Part shown: positions 22,196 through 36,363 of the stretch, piece by piece
How positions within the stretch are numbered: the stretch's first letter is position 1
Layout of the letters: each line of letters starts with the position of its first letter
Assembly: GCA_023376005.1 (NCBI GenBank)
Contig: CM042156.1
Location: forward strand, 47,621,092-47,685,091
Origin: Doryteuthis pealeii
Lineage: Eukaryota > Mollusca > Cephalopoda > Myopsida > Loliginidae
DNA: 64,000 nt
Direction: 5' to 3'
Translations under genes and position numbers: made by a program
Notes under the pieces: generated by a model
Told to the model about the DNA's origin: nothing
Seen by the model: only the letters and a program-made list of their open reading frames with translations
Databases searched by the model: none

Positions 22196-23897
22196 TTTTT
22201 TCTTGTTATTCTCTAATTACATAATCAAAACTTAAGACTCATTTGAACTTTGACATATTTAGGACCAAAAGTGAAAATGGAATTAAGTGAAATGTGAAAC
22301 GGAATATTTCCCCCTTCCATACAAGATTATCGATTTATAGATCTCTTTTTTTTTTCATAATGTTTCAATTTTACAATTTTATTGAAATAACATTTAGATT
22401 TGAATTGTTTTTTTTTTTTATATTTTCTATTCCAGACCAACCAAATGGAGAAAGAGATACTTCAATTCCTATAAATAATTGTGAAGCTTATTACACAATA
22501 ATGAAAACAAATCTCAATAGCCATTCTCTAAGTGAGTAAAAACTTTGTAACGGAATCATTTTCGTTTCATGTATTTGGTATGTACGTATCGACCTATAAC
22601 TCAGAAAATAGGAGTCACTCAGATTCGAAATGTTGCATATAGATTAATATCCTTCTAAGAAACACATCAAATTTGGTTATTGATTTTTACTGATGAAGGA
22701 ATATGATTAATTAATCATACAAAAATCAAACGATTTTCGGAAAGTATCGTAAGCTGCTCCTGTTGCTAGGTTTATTAGCAGAGGTTTGGCTGCTGCTTAT
22801 TTCAGCAAAAGAAAGAAAGAAAGAATATCAGTTGCGTGTTGGTACTCGTCATTCAAAATGTCTGTTACAAATATGACTAAATTTTAACGTAAAATCAATT
22901 TTTGCCCTATCTTTAAAATATTTATTTGGTTAGAATGAAAATAAAATAATCTTTCTAAATATGTAATTTGTATAAGCTTTTAACGATCTAATTATTTTTA
23001 TAGCGTGTTAAAAGTATTTTAATACACGAAGTATGATTTTAATGTAAATAAAAATATCATGAAAATGTTTTAAGATATTCACCAGTATAGGGTTGTATGT
23101 AAATAAAAAATGATAAAACAAGTTGTTTTGTAATTAATACTAATGGTAAAAAAAAGTCTTAATTTTTTAGAGAACTAATAAAAACTTTTTAAAACAATAT
23201 GTTTTTAAAATACTATCTTGAGTTTAAGTAAAAATAGATATTGCAATACGATAATTCAGCTTACGGAAATAATGAAAATTATGAACGAAAACAGTTTAAT
23301 GTTGTTCACATCTTCGTACTATTAAATCAAGTGACTACCGGACTTTTTTTAACAAATTCTATGAAAAATGAAAATATGTTTAAAGTAGGTTTTTTTTTTC
23401 ATTAAAATAAGTTAGGGAAAGCATTTTTTACGATTATTGTATTTTATGAAATCTGAAAAGAATAAACAGATAAAAAAAACGATTTTTAATTTTTTTTTCT
23501 ATAAAGATAATAGTCTGATTAATTATATCAGAATTTTATAAGTTTCTATATGGGATTTTGTTTTGAGTAAACATGATTTCTGAATTCTACTAAAAAAAAT
23601 GTCAATATTATGTCATAAAATTGTTACAAAACACTCAAAAATACAGGATTACATTTTTCGAAATATTTTCAATGTTTTAAAAAATATATTACCCAAAATA
23701 AACACTGAAATACATAAATTTTCGGTGATTTTTTTAAAATTGTTCCTAAAAATGCTTTCGTACGGTTATGGACCGGGTACTTTTGCTAGTATATATATAA
23801 AACAGTAATCCACAAGGACTGTGTTTAACTGATAAATACATAAATATGTATATATGTTACATTCACTAGAGAGCTCAAATCCGTAAATAACAGACAG

Positions 23898-23986
<89 letters not shown>

Positions 23987-25551
23987 TGAATTGTAGCTAT
24001 TTGGAAACTTATTTTGGGGAAATTACCTGTTAAACATTTAATGTGTATTTTATTCTGAACACGCACTGAATAAACATTTTGAAACTTTTGAAAATAATTC
24101 TATATTGTTCGTTGTTCATTTTTCCTTAGACTTTAATTCTAAATTTCATTTCAGTTCTCAGCGGCGAAATAGATTGTATGGACGACTCCGATGGAAAATA
24201 TGTTGAATTGAAAACCAAGAAGGAATCGGCCAACCCAAGAACCAAAGACAATTTTAAACGGTAATCTTTTTCAACTTACTTCATAGTAACGATTCAATGA
24301 ATGATTATATTCCTTAGATAAATTGCATGTCAAGTCAGGGCCCTGTAGGAAATCACATGATAGTCTCAAAAATCCATTGTTGATTTATTTTCGTCTCCGG
24401 TCTTTGACCAGTAAAGGCGTTGTCTCTGAACCCTCACAGGTAATGGTAAAGTCATACAGTCATCCAACCACACTTGTCGGGTAAGACTTTTATTATTTTT
24501 TACTCGTTTTACATACTGCTTGTTTATGTGTATAATGCTGATAAGAATATGGAAAATGTTCACTTGAAAAAAGCGGAAAAAGAGGTCGAGAATGGGTTTT
24601 TAGATTGTCATGTGATAACCCATGAGACACCCAATGACACTGTCAAATTCTCTTTGTTATCTCACCAGGCTTTAAAAATAAAGAAAGCCTAAATGTCGAT
24701 TCCGGGGCTGTATTTAAAGCCATAGAGGCAAATCCGGAGAGTATCAGGCGAGTTTGTCATTTCATAGTTCATTGCCGTTTATCATCTTCATGACCACAGT
24801 AAAATCATCCGGAGATGTCAAATTGTGCCTCATGTTACTAAAATATTGCAAAACGTTTGACTAACTCTCTTAATTGTAATTTTTTTTAAAACTCTATTTG
24901 ATTTGAAATTATTTTATTCTTATTGTTTCAGTTTCATCCTTTTAAAATATTGGGCTCAGAGTTTCCTCCTTGGAGTCCCAAGGATTATTTGTGGGTTTCA
25001 TTATGATAATATTGTTCAAAGATTGCAAGAATTTAATACTATGGATATTCCATATATGGTCAAGGTATGTAGCATTTAGTTTATTTTTATATAATGTTTG
25101 AGCTACGTCTGTACTATAAAACAATAGTGTGGCATCGTCAGTTATGGTTCATCGGGGGATTTCAGGTCATTCAACAAAATACCCCCGTTACCAGTTATAT
25201 CCCACTAGGGGCGATCACTCACTAGAGCGTAATACATCTGATTCAATACTAGCAGATAAAATAGATTACATAGATTTTTACAAACATAGACCCCGGTTTC
25301 CTTGAAACTTGATTGGCTAATGCTGGAGCCAATCAGTGTTCAGAGTGGATGTTATAAACATGTATCAACGACACGTTGACACTTGTTTATTTTATTGGCA
25401 GGATTGTAACTAGCGTGAAGTAGAAAATTCCTAGTTAGCAAACTAAAAGAAAATAGAAATTTAGGATGTATGTGGCACGCCGCGTTAAATATTTATAAAA
25501 ATTACACTGACTAAAAGAAATAAAACGTACATGCATATCTATTTCACACAC

Positions 25552-25623
<72 letters not shown>

Positions 25624-25836
25624 AATTTTTTTGTGATGAAACAAAGAAAATACAGTGCTCAATCACAAATTGTGAGAGCTAATATTTATTTAATTTGCTG
25701 AGTTTTTAAAGATCAATGTTTATTATAAACAGCTACCCAGGTTTCTTGCTAGGGTGCAATCATCAGGTTGATGATTGCGCCCTAGCAAGAAACCTGGGTA
25801 GCTGTTTATAATAAACATTGATCTTTAAAAACTCAG

Positions 25837-25884
<48 letters not shown>

Positions 25885-26835
25885 TACACGTATATATGGT
25901 TGGATTAAAATACGCAATCTAATAATTTACAGAAAAAAAAACAAGTCAATATCAATACGCTCGGGGTAAGATTTAAAAAATATCTTTAATTCAGTAATAT
26001 GTGAAACGCTAAGGAAAATTTACCCGGTCAGTTTTAACAAAATTAAGCCCTGATCGAAATTTGAACAATTAAATATTTGAAAGAAACAAAATATTCCGAT
26101 GTGTTTAAAAACGTGTTTACTGGAGTTATATATCTAAACATAGGAAATGAGAATGGATGAAAAGTATGTATACTTTGTTAACAAAATAGTATCGTAAAAA
26201 CAGTAGTGTTACTATTAACCCAATGCTGACGGTGGGGATGTTCATACTATTACGAAGGGGGTTAATCTGAAAGTGAATATGAAATCGCGAGTGAAGATCG
26301 AACTCGCTTACAACACAGTCCAACACATTTGCCAATACACAACGCAAACTTTCCTCACACCAGTATCTACGGTTGAAGATTTTATTGAAGAATCCTTCCT
26401 CATAATTCTGTTTTTATTGGAATAATTTTCCTGTGTATAATTATTGAAATATTTTATTATCTTATTTTAGGATATAAACAACCCATGGGACCCAAACATA
26501 TGTGTTGGTTTTCTCGATCAGTTTCTAAATTTTATAAAAGAAACAATCCCAGTAAATGATCACAGGTAAATATTAAAGTCTTTTTTTTCTATGTGTGAAA
26601 TATTGTATTGGTTAGTAACAGTTATGCAAATTATGTTAACCTTTGACCTCAAGTTCATTCAATATTCACTATCTACGTTATAATTCTACTAGTGTTCTGT
26701 CTTCACATTATGCTTTGCGTCATATCCTCCACACAGCTAAATGGGATATACTTCCACCCTCACCCTCACCCTCAGTCAATTGGGATATTTTTCTACATAG
26801 ATGTTGCATCTACATTAATTATCATATCTCTCTCT

Positions 26836-26886
<51 letters not shown>

Positions 26887-27032
26887 ACTCTCTCTCTCTC
26901 TCTCTCTCTATTTATCATCTCTCTTCTATATATATATATATATCAACTCTCTCTCTCTCTCTATCATCTCTCTCTCATCTCTCTCTCTCTCTCTCTCTCT
27001 ATTTATCATCTCTCTCTATATATATATATATC

Positions 27033-27086
<54 letters not shown>

Positions 27087-27092
27087 TTATCA

Positions 27093-27129
<37 letters not shown>

Positions 27130-27425
27130 CAACTCTATCTCTCTCTCTCTTTTTCTATTTATCATCTCTCTCTATATATATATATATCAACTCTCTCTCT
27201 CTCTCTCTATTTATCATCTCTCTCTCTCTATATATATATATATCAACTCTCTCTATATATATATCATCTCTCTCTCTCTCTCTATCATCTCTCTCTCTAT
27301 CATCTTTCTCTCTATCATCTCTCTCTCTATCATCTCTCTATCATCTCTCTCTCTCTCTATCATCTCTCACTATCACATCTCTCTCTCTCTCTCTATCATC
27401 TCTCTCTTTCTCTCTCTATCATCTA

Positions 27426-27487
<62 letters not shown>

Positions 27488-27610
27488 ATTTATCATCTAT
27501 ATATATATATATATATATATATCAACTCTCTCATTCTCTCTCTCTATCATCTCTCTCTCTATCTATCTATCTCTCTCTCTCTATCATCTCTTTATCATCT
27601 CTCACTATCA

Positions 27611-27661
<51 letters not shown>

Positions 27662-27784
27662 CTATATATATATATAATATATATATATCAACTCTCTCAT
27701 CTCTCTCTCTCTCTCTATCATCTCTCTCTCTCTATCTATCTATCATCTCTCTCTCTATCATCTCTCTATCATCTCTCACTATCA

Positions 27785-27836
<52 letters not shown>

Positions 27837-30659
27837 CTCTCTCTCTGAACTCTCCTTATTTATATACTTGATGTTCGATGTTTGATGTGGGTATATAACA
27901 TTAGGGTCCATTCTATGGTTAAATAGATCTGTTTTAAAATTAAGTTAAGCTCCGGTTGAATTGCCCTGTGCTAACTTCATCTATCCTCACTACGTAGTAT
28001 AGTAAACATAAATTATTGTATATTTCTTTGCTGAAGATCTGATGAAGTCCGAACATCTGATGAAGTCCGAACATCTAATGAACTCTGAAGTTCTGATTAG
28101 CTTCAACAAAGTCTTGTCAAAAATTGAAAAAGAAAAACAACACCGAAGATTCCTCGATACCAGCAATACCGTTATTCATAAAATAGAATATGTAACTATA
28201 TACTGATCATTTAGTTTCGATAGAATCTTGTATCAATTGTTGGAAAACTGAAAAGGAAAAAGAAAAACAACACCGAAGATTCCTCGATACTAGCAATACC
28301 GTTATTCATAAAATAGAATATGTAACTATATACTGATCATTTAGTTTCGGCAGAATCTTGTATTGATTGTTGCAAACTGAAAAGGAAAAAGAAAAACAAC
28401 AACGAAGATTCCTCGATACCAGCAATACCATTATTCATAAAATAGAATATGTAACTATATACTGTTTAAGAATTTTTAAGAGGAAAAAATAAAGGGACAA
28501 TAAGAGTTACGCCCCTTGGTTTATCCCTGCCAGAATGGCCTTTTCGGTATGTGCTAACTCATGCCTGCAGTAGCAGCAGCAGTGGCTGATTTTCCGGTTC
28601 CTGAATTTGGGTGCCAAATTCGACAGACACAAGAAGGAAGTTTGAAGATAAGGTCCTGTTTTCACTAGGTCTCCATTAAAAAAAAAACAGATAAAGGTAA
28701 AGACAACAGATAACGAACACAACAACAAAGCTTTTAAACGAAAAGCATTTATCAACTGCAAGACATGTAAAACAATATACGAAATACAAAGTGTAACTTG
28801 TGGTACAAATGTGTGTGTAAGTTTTACAATGTATTACAATAGAAAATGTATGTAAATTATGAGTTGTTGCAAAAGTCACAAATAGGAAATGAATGTAAAA
28901 TGAATGAATTGTATGAATTGTGAATTGCGAGATAATGCCCGCATGACTTATCTGTTCATGTCGGAGTGTCTTGCTAATTTGTTGGTTTGATTTTACGCGT
29001 CGGCGGCAATTCCATGCTGTTCAAAATACCCCATCGCTCCCAACGCCTTTGCTGTGTAAAAAACATACGTCGTGCTTCGACAAGGGTCCCAGCGGAAGAG
29101 ACTGATTTTAAGGTATTCGCCCTCAAAATTGACGGCCAAACTGAGCCTCGTAACGTGTGCTCTGATTAGTCGCTGATAAAGGCCCTTAGCCAATCGCATG
29201 AGGTTTCTCATCAGGTTATGGCTCTGTTGCTATCGTCAAAGGGAGGTCACTGTAATTGTTTTTAGTTTATGATCTTCATTGTTTGCATAAGGTGAAAATA
29301 AGGTAATATTATTTTCCACATTTCTTCCTTGTTATTTTTTGTTCCTTTGTCGTAAGGTCGGTGCCCTGTTACAACACAGGGTGTTTATTTTATTCCGAGT
29401 AGTTTTCGGGGTAAAATTCCGACAACTGATCTTTTAGTTTCGGTAGAATTAAATACATATATGTTTATCTAATATTATACAGATTTTTATTGTATATTTT
29501 TGTATCATTTATTGCAAAGGCAACAATAAGATTAATATGTAATAAAATTGCAAACCATTCTTTCTTGTTTAAATAGCTTCTCTTGATTTTTTTTTCGTTC
29601 GTTGGAATTTTTCCGTGTCATGTTAGTAAAAATTAGCTAACCCAAAATTGACCTAAAATCCGCCCTACAGAAAATAATTTACCAAAAATCAGAGAATTAT
29701 CGAATTTTAATGAAATTTTCAGTGTTGATTTACCAATGAATTAACTTTATAATGCATTATTTATTTTATTTCAAAACTTTCTGATTTTTTTAGGTCACTT
29801 AATTTTGACCGCCCTTATTTTGGGGGCGTAAAATCTCGACGAGTTGGTCAGTGTTTGATACTAATTACAATAGAAATAAAAAGATAAAAGACCGAAGTTG
29901 TGAATAGAAAAAAATTTTAAGGGGAATATTCTATGAGAAAATAAGTACCGAAAATCGGAAAATAAAATGAAAAAAAAAGTTTTTTAGAGATTTCTTTTTT
30001 ACTCATATCGATAATTATTTAATTGGCTATTATCTTATAAAATAAAAAATATACATCGATATTTTTGTTTTAAAAAGGGGGGTTAAATTTTCAAAAGTTC
30101 TTCAAAACTTATACTTTTTTGACTAAAATAAGGTTTGCATTAAATAGATATCTATTTCTAGAATCTAAAAATATAAATTTTCAACTTAACATCAGAATAA
30201 ATTTTGTATAGCAGAAATACTTGATTAAAGTTTTGAAATAAAATAACTGATGCATTATAAAATTCATTAATTGATAAATATATACTGAAAATTTCATTAA
30301 AATCGGATAATTCCCATTTATAAAAGCGTTTATGGCCGAACGCGATCGAAATTGACCAAAAAATCGTTTTAGATGTATTAAAAATGAATTAAATGTGTAA
30401 TATTATTTTTCTTTTTTTATTGATGCTCATTATGTTATTACTTATCGATTTAGATAAAAGTTTGACCTTAAATAATCGATTAGCAGATATTAGCAGCTGA
30501 TTTAAATAGATCTTATAAGCATGTCTCCAAGATAAAATTAAAGGGAGAGAACCGCTATAATGTTTCTGGTCCTATAATTAATGATACTCTCCCTTGGAAT
30601 AAGAAAGGAAAACAATTATAAAGAAGTGTATTCCACCAGACATGAAATAGTTTCAATAG

Positions 30660-30718
<59 letters not shown>

Positions 30719-31510
30719 TTAATATACCAAACTTATTGGTAAATCCTCGCGGTGAGAAAAAAAACAGCAAATAGTTTGATTGTAAAAATATACTACCAAA
30801 CATCAACCGGGAAGAAAAAAATTTTTGGAAAGAAGAAAAGACCAAGATAATCGTACCAACAAAAAATAATCTATTAGTACAATATTTTGGCCAAAAGAAA
30901 AAACAATTTATATGCATATATATATATAAGATATGTATATTCATACAAAACCGTCAGAAGACTAAAGCTAATAAGTAAAAAGTGCTCAATACCTAAGTAC
31001 AGCAAATAATAAAGATAAATCTAATGAGTCAGACGAACCTAAGTCAGATATTAGCCCTAAAGAGCATTAAGCGAAACTTTTAGTAGGTTCGTCTGACTCA
31101 TTAGATTTATCTTTATATATATATATATATATTATATATATATAATATATATTCACCAACCCATCACATGAGTAGGATACGAACAAGGTCGATTTCTTAT
31201 TTAGGTTTAAACTGGGTTGAATTCAGAGTTTCCTTCTCCGAGACAGGTTACCTAAGCAAGGTTCAAAAGCCCAGTCCACACTATCATTTACCAATAGCTA
31301 GAGGTAGAATATATCTTTCCTAATGTATGTGAAATGCAAATAGCCTTGTCCATGATTTGAACTCATCTTGCCGTGTCCATCCTAGTAGCAAATACCTCCT
31401 AGTAGCAAGTACCTCAGCTACTTAGTAGAACCTTGATATGTAGTAAGCTTAGCTTAATCGGAATCAGAGGGTCACATGGGACTATCTAAGATGTTCAATG
31501 TCATATTTTG

Positions 31511-31550
<40 letters not shown>

Positions 31551-34500
31551 GTTGTTGTGTTGTGTTGTGTTGTTGTGTTTGTTTTTTTTTTTTTTTGTTT
31601 TTTGTTTTTGGTTTTTTGTTGTTTTTTTTGGGGGTGTCAAAATACACCATGCTTTATTTGCCACTGGAATTCTCCTTGACCCAAAGATATCTGAAATAAT
31701 CAAATATTGAGCGTGTTTTATATAAAAAAAGTTCAACCTCTACAGCCATACCACTAAACACCCACCTTTAATGTTATAGAATATAATAGAATAGGAATTA
31801 TTCCTTTCTGAGCAACCCCCTTATGACCTCTTTTTTAACACCCCGGAAATTCGTTATGACGGGTTATATTTGAACTTAATCCCTTTGATCATTTTCCAAG
31901 GCGTTGCTGGTTTATCTAAATAAACAATAAAATTATTTCCATTTTTATCATTAAAATGTATGTTCCACTTATCTTAAGAGTTTTTCTTTTTTTTGTATCA
32001 TTGATAGAATTTGATTATTTAAACTTTTCTTAAACTTTTAAGGAATTGTTGATTTTTTTTTACTGGGTTTATCTAAATAAACAATAAAATTATTTCCATT
32101 TTTATCATTTAAAATGTATGCTTCACTTATCTAAAGATGTTTTCTTTTTTTTGTATTCATTGATAGAATTTGATTATTTAAAACTTTTTCTTAAATCTTT
32201 TAAGAATTGTGTGATTTTTAACTGGGTTTATCTAAATAAACAATTAAAATTATTTCCATTTTTATCATTTAAAATGTATGCTTCACTATCTTAAAGATGT
32301 TCTTTTTTGTATTCATTGATAGAATTTGATTATTAAACTTTTCTTAAATCTTTTAAGGAATTGTGTGATTTTTTTTTTACTGGGTTTATCTAAATAAACA
32401 ATAAAATTTATTCCATTTTATCATTTATAAAATGTATGCTTCACTTATCTTAAAGATGTTTTTTTTTCTTTTTTTTTGTATTCATTGATAGAATTTGATT
32501 ATTTAAAACTTTTCTTAAATCTTTTAAGGAATTGTTTGATTTTTTTTACTGGTTTATCTAAATAAACAATAAAATTATTTCCATTTTTATCATTTAAAAT
32601 GTATGCTTCACTTATCTTAAAGATGTTTTGTTTTTGTTTTTTTTGATTCATTTATAGAATTTGATTATTTAAAACTTTTCTTAAATCTTTTACGGAATTG
32701 TGTGATTTTTTTGCTGGGTTTATCTAAATAAACAATAAAATTTTTCCATTTTTATCATTTAAAAATGTATGCTTTCACTTATCTTAAAGATGTTTTTTTT
32801 TTTGTTTTTTTTGTCATTCATTTATAGAATTGATTATTTAAAACTTTCTTAATTTTTTACGGAATTGTGTGATTTTTTTTGCTGGGTTATCTAAATAAAC
32901 AATAAAATTATTTCCATTTATCATTAAAATGTATGCTTCACTTATCTTAAAGTTTTTTTTTTTGTTTTTTTGTATTCATTTATAGAATTGATTATTTAAA
33001 ACTTTTCTTAAATCTTTTACGAATTTGTGTGATTTTTTTTGCTGGGTTTATCTAAATAAACAATAAAAATATTTCCATTTTATCATTTAAAATATATGCG
33101 TTCACTTATCTTAAAGATGTTTTTTTTTTTTTTGTATTCATTTATAGAATTTGATTATTTAAAACTTTTCTTAAATCTTTTACGAATTGTGTGATTATTT
33201 TTTTCTTTTTTAGAGAATAACGTTATGTATTCAAGCGCAGAAACCAAAAGCAGTATCTATCACAGCCAATTGATTGAGGAAGACACTTGAAGTTCATTTC
33301 CTTCCACAATGGTACATGGTGATCGAAAAATAATTTACATTTTTGGGATCTTGTGCACATTTTCAAACGTCAATTTCTTTGAAATGACCAAAATTGTTCT
33401 ATCATTGCTTCTAATTTATAACTTTAATTAGCAACTTTGTTTTTCTACTTTCGATTTCTCTGATCCAATTGAAAGAATTTTTTATCCACTTCAGAAATAA
33501 AAAAAAGATTAATTTCAAAATGAACTTTCTTTGAATAAAAAAAAAACATCGTAAATTTAAAAATAATGAAAGAAATTAAAACAAATCTAGCAACCATTCT
33601 CTGTCTTTTTCTTCTTCTACTTATATAATGAAAAATAAAATATATATTGAGGCGTTGACTCATGGGCGGACAACTCTTGGGTTTAAACTTCACATATAAT
33701 GAATGATGGATAGCGTTAAAGAAGAAAGATTGTCAGCCACCTGGGACCAAGGACGTATCAATTAGATATGAATTATAAAATGCAGAGGAAATATTTTATT
33801 ATAAAATGCAGCGAATTATTTTGATAAGAAAATTGCATTGAAAAATTTTTTTACTATAAAAAACAATGCGAAATTATTTTTACTATAAAGATGTATTGTC
33901 CATCATTTTTACAATAAAACGCATTGGGAAATGCATTTTTCTACTATGAAAAATGCATTAGACAAATATTTTTTACGATTTAAAAAATAATTGGGGACAA
34001 ATGCGTTTTTTACTGTTTTAAAAAAAAAAATACAATTGGAAATTAAATGTTTTTTTTTTACTAAATTAAAAAAAAATGTATTGGGGGACCAATGATTTTT
34101 TAACTATAAAAAACAATTGCATTAGAAATTTTATTTTTCACTATTAAAAAAAATTTTTTTTTGCCCATTGGGGGGGGGACAATGGTTATCTAACTATAAA
34201 AAAAAAAAAAAAATGGGGCCATTGGGGAAACAAATTTATGGTTTTTTTTTTACCCTTTGTTTAAATTTTTCTCCTTGGGGTGGCNNNNNNNNNNNNNNNN
34301 NNNNNNNNNNNNNNNNNNNNNNNNNNNNNNNNNNNNNNNNNNNNNNNNNNNNNNNNNNNNNNNNNNNNNNNNNNNNNNNNNNNNACGCTGCATTACCAAA
34401 AAAACAAGATTAAATGTATCATTCATTCTCTGGCATTAATCATTTTTTTAAATTCTATTGTCCATTCATTGATATTGCTGGAAATAAATTCTGATTGATT

Positions 34501-35910
34501 CAACATTTGCTAATCCATAGATTATTTCAATTACCAATTGCCAATAATTTTTGTATTATTTCCAATAAACTACAGACTGACATTTTTACCCCCCCCCAAA
34601 AAAAAAAATTCAACGTTTTTTTTTGTGCCACAATCCTTTAGTATTCTGATTAATATTTAAGGATCACAACAAAAAAAAGAAAAGTCTTTTTTATTCGCTT
34701 TTCCAAAACATCTTCACACTATTATTTGTCTGTAGTTTTGAGATGAGCTTGCATGAAAATTTTTGATTTTTGGGACTGCTGTCCTCATCTTTATGCTGGT
34801 ATGTTATAGACACAACGTTCAGGGCTGCTGTAAAATCTTGTAGGTAAATAAGAAAACCTAAAACAAACCCGAGGTTACTAGCAGCCTGAATGTTGTGTTC
34901 ATACATACCACATAAAGATGAGGACAACTGCCTAGAAATAATCAAAATTATTCAAATCCTTAACACTGTTATTTAGTGCATTTATTTGAAACCAAATGAG
35001 ATTTTTTTTAATATAATTTTCAAAAAAATTGAATTGAAATTTCAATTTATGTCAGTTGTTAGGTAACTGATTTTAAAATTTTCTTTTCTCTTTGTTATTT
35101 TAGTTATTAAATTTTTGGGATTGCAGGGTAAATTATTTGTGTCTAAATTCAGAATTTTAATCATTGCTTTTAAGAATTTGAATATAAAGGGTTTAGTGAA
35201 ATCCTATAAGAGTAATTAATCTGATATGAGGAATTTACAATGCAATGAATTTATTAGGCACAACAATTTTTTGTTATCATATTTTCTTAATAAGAGGATA
35301 TTTTTTGTTTGCTGTATTTAAGAATTGTTCTTGACTCAATGGTTATTTTGAGAAATAGTAGAACCATATTTTCCCGATAAAGTTTCGTTTCTTTCTTTCT
35401 TCTTCATACCGAGATATTTACTATGTCATTTTATTTATTGGTGCTTTTATTTTTCATAAAAGTTTTCCACTGTCTCTCATTTCTAGTGTTGCCTTTCAAT
35501 TTATTGTAGATTTCTTTCTTTCTTTTTTACAATTGACTCTAGGAATACGGAATTGTGAATTCAATTTGAATTTCTTTCAAAATGTGATAGACACATATTT
35601 ATTCATTTTGTAAATATCCCAATAATGAGATTTTCTTTTTTTTAAAATTTTTTTTATTCTCTTTTGTGAAAAACATTTTCAAATTTCATTTTTCTTCATT
35701 AGAGTTAAGGAAAAACTTTAGAAATTATCAATCCAATAAATTTGTTTGTCTTTTAATTTTATTTGCAAAGCTTTAAATATTAATGGATGATCGTTTTTTT
35801 TGTTGTTTTTTTTCTTGAAAGGAATGAAGTGATTCCATAAAATTCTTGTTCATCATTTTGTTTTTGTTTAAAATTAATTCTTCTCTGATGATTTAATAAT
35901 AAAAACTATT

Positions 35911-35963
<53 letters not shown>

Positions 35964-36306
35964 GATGATGATAGCTTTTTATATTTAGTATGTCCTGGGA
36001 CGCACATATTGCTTTGAATGAATCCCCAGGAATATTATGGGTCCCAACTAAAATTTCCTAATAAATTGTAGGGTGTTTATTTGATCTGGGAAAAAAAACT
36101 AAAGCCATCTAACTCCTACCTTTTAACCTATGTTGTGTAATACATTTCTAAGAAACTATTGAAATGTATTTACAGTTTGCTTGAAATGGTGAGGGAAGAA
36201 AAAAGAAAAACACTAGGACGCATAGATACCATTTTACTGCGTCCTTTTAGATTTTTGCATCAGAGACGCAGGACGCATACCTATCAGCATCTCTGTATGT
36301 TGTGTG

Positions 36307-36363
<57 letters not shown>

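Larger units (their letters stand above)
31140..34284 (+). repeat. Segmental copy 1 of 49120-52250, decayed
   Basis: The whole stretch is colinear with 49120-52250: SINE, TTG/ATT-rich block, eight-unit minisatellite, DXO last exon, then ATGCATTGGA tandem repeats. It has many single-base indels, and the final 150 bases before the gap degrade into homopolymers. Either a real duplication or an alternative-haplotype or unpolished contig end placed in series is possible. Confidence 0.9.

Noticed and set aside
26643..27885. Open frames of 344 and 397 residues
   Set aside because: They are translations of CT and AT microsatellite blocks (serine/leucine, tyrosine/isoleucine) and have no domain.
28030..28085. 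Repeated CTGATGAAGTCCGAAC resembling a hammerhead core
   Set aside because: It has GAAC in place of GAAA and no stem II; it is a 21-bp tandem repeat.
29190..29225. Minus-strand CTGATGAGAAAC
   Set aside because: There is no stem II between the two core segments.
33214..33335. Alternative coding last exon of DXO
   Set aside because: Frame is broken by indels relative to the intact exon at 51200, and the sequence lies close to a low-quality contig end.
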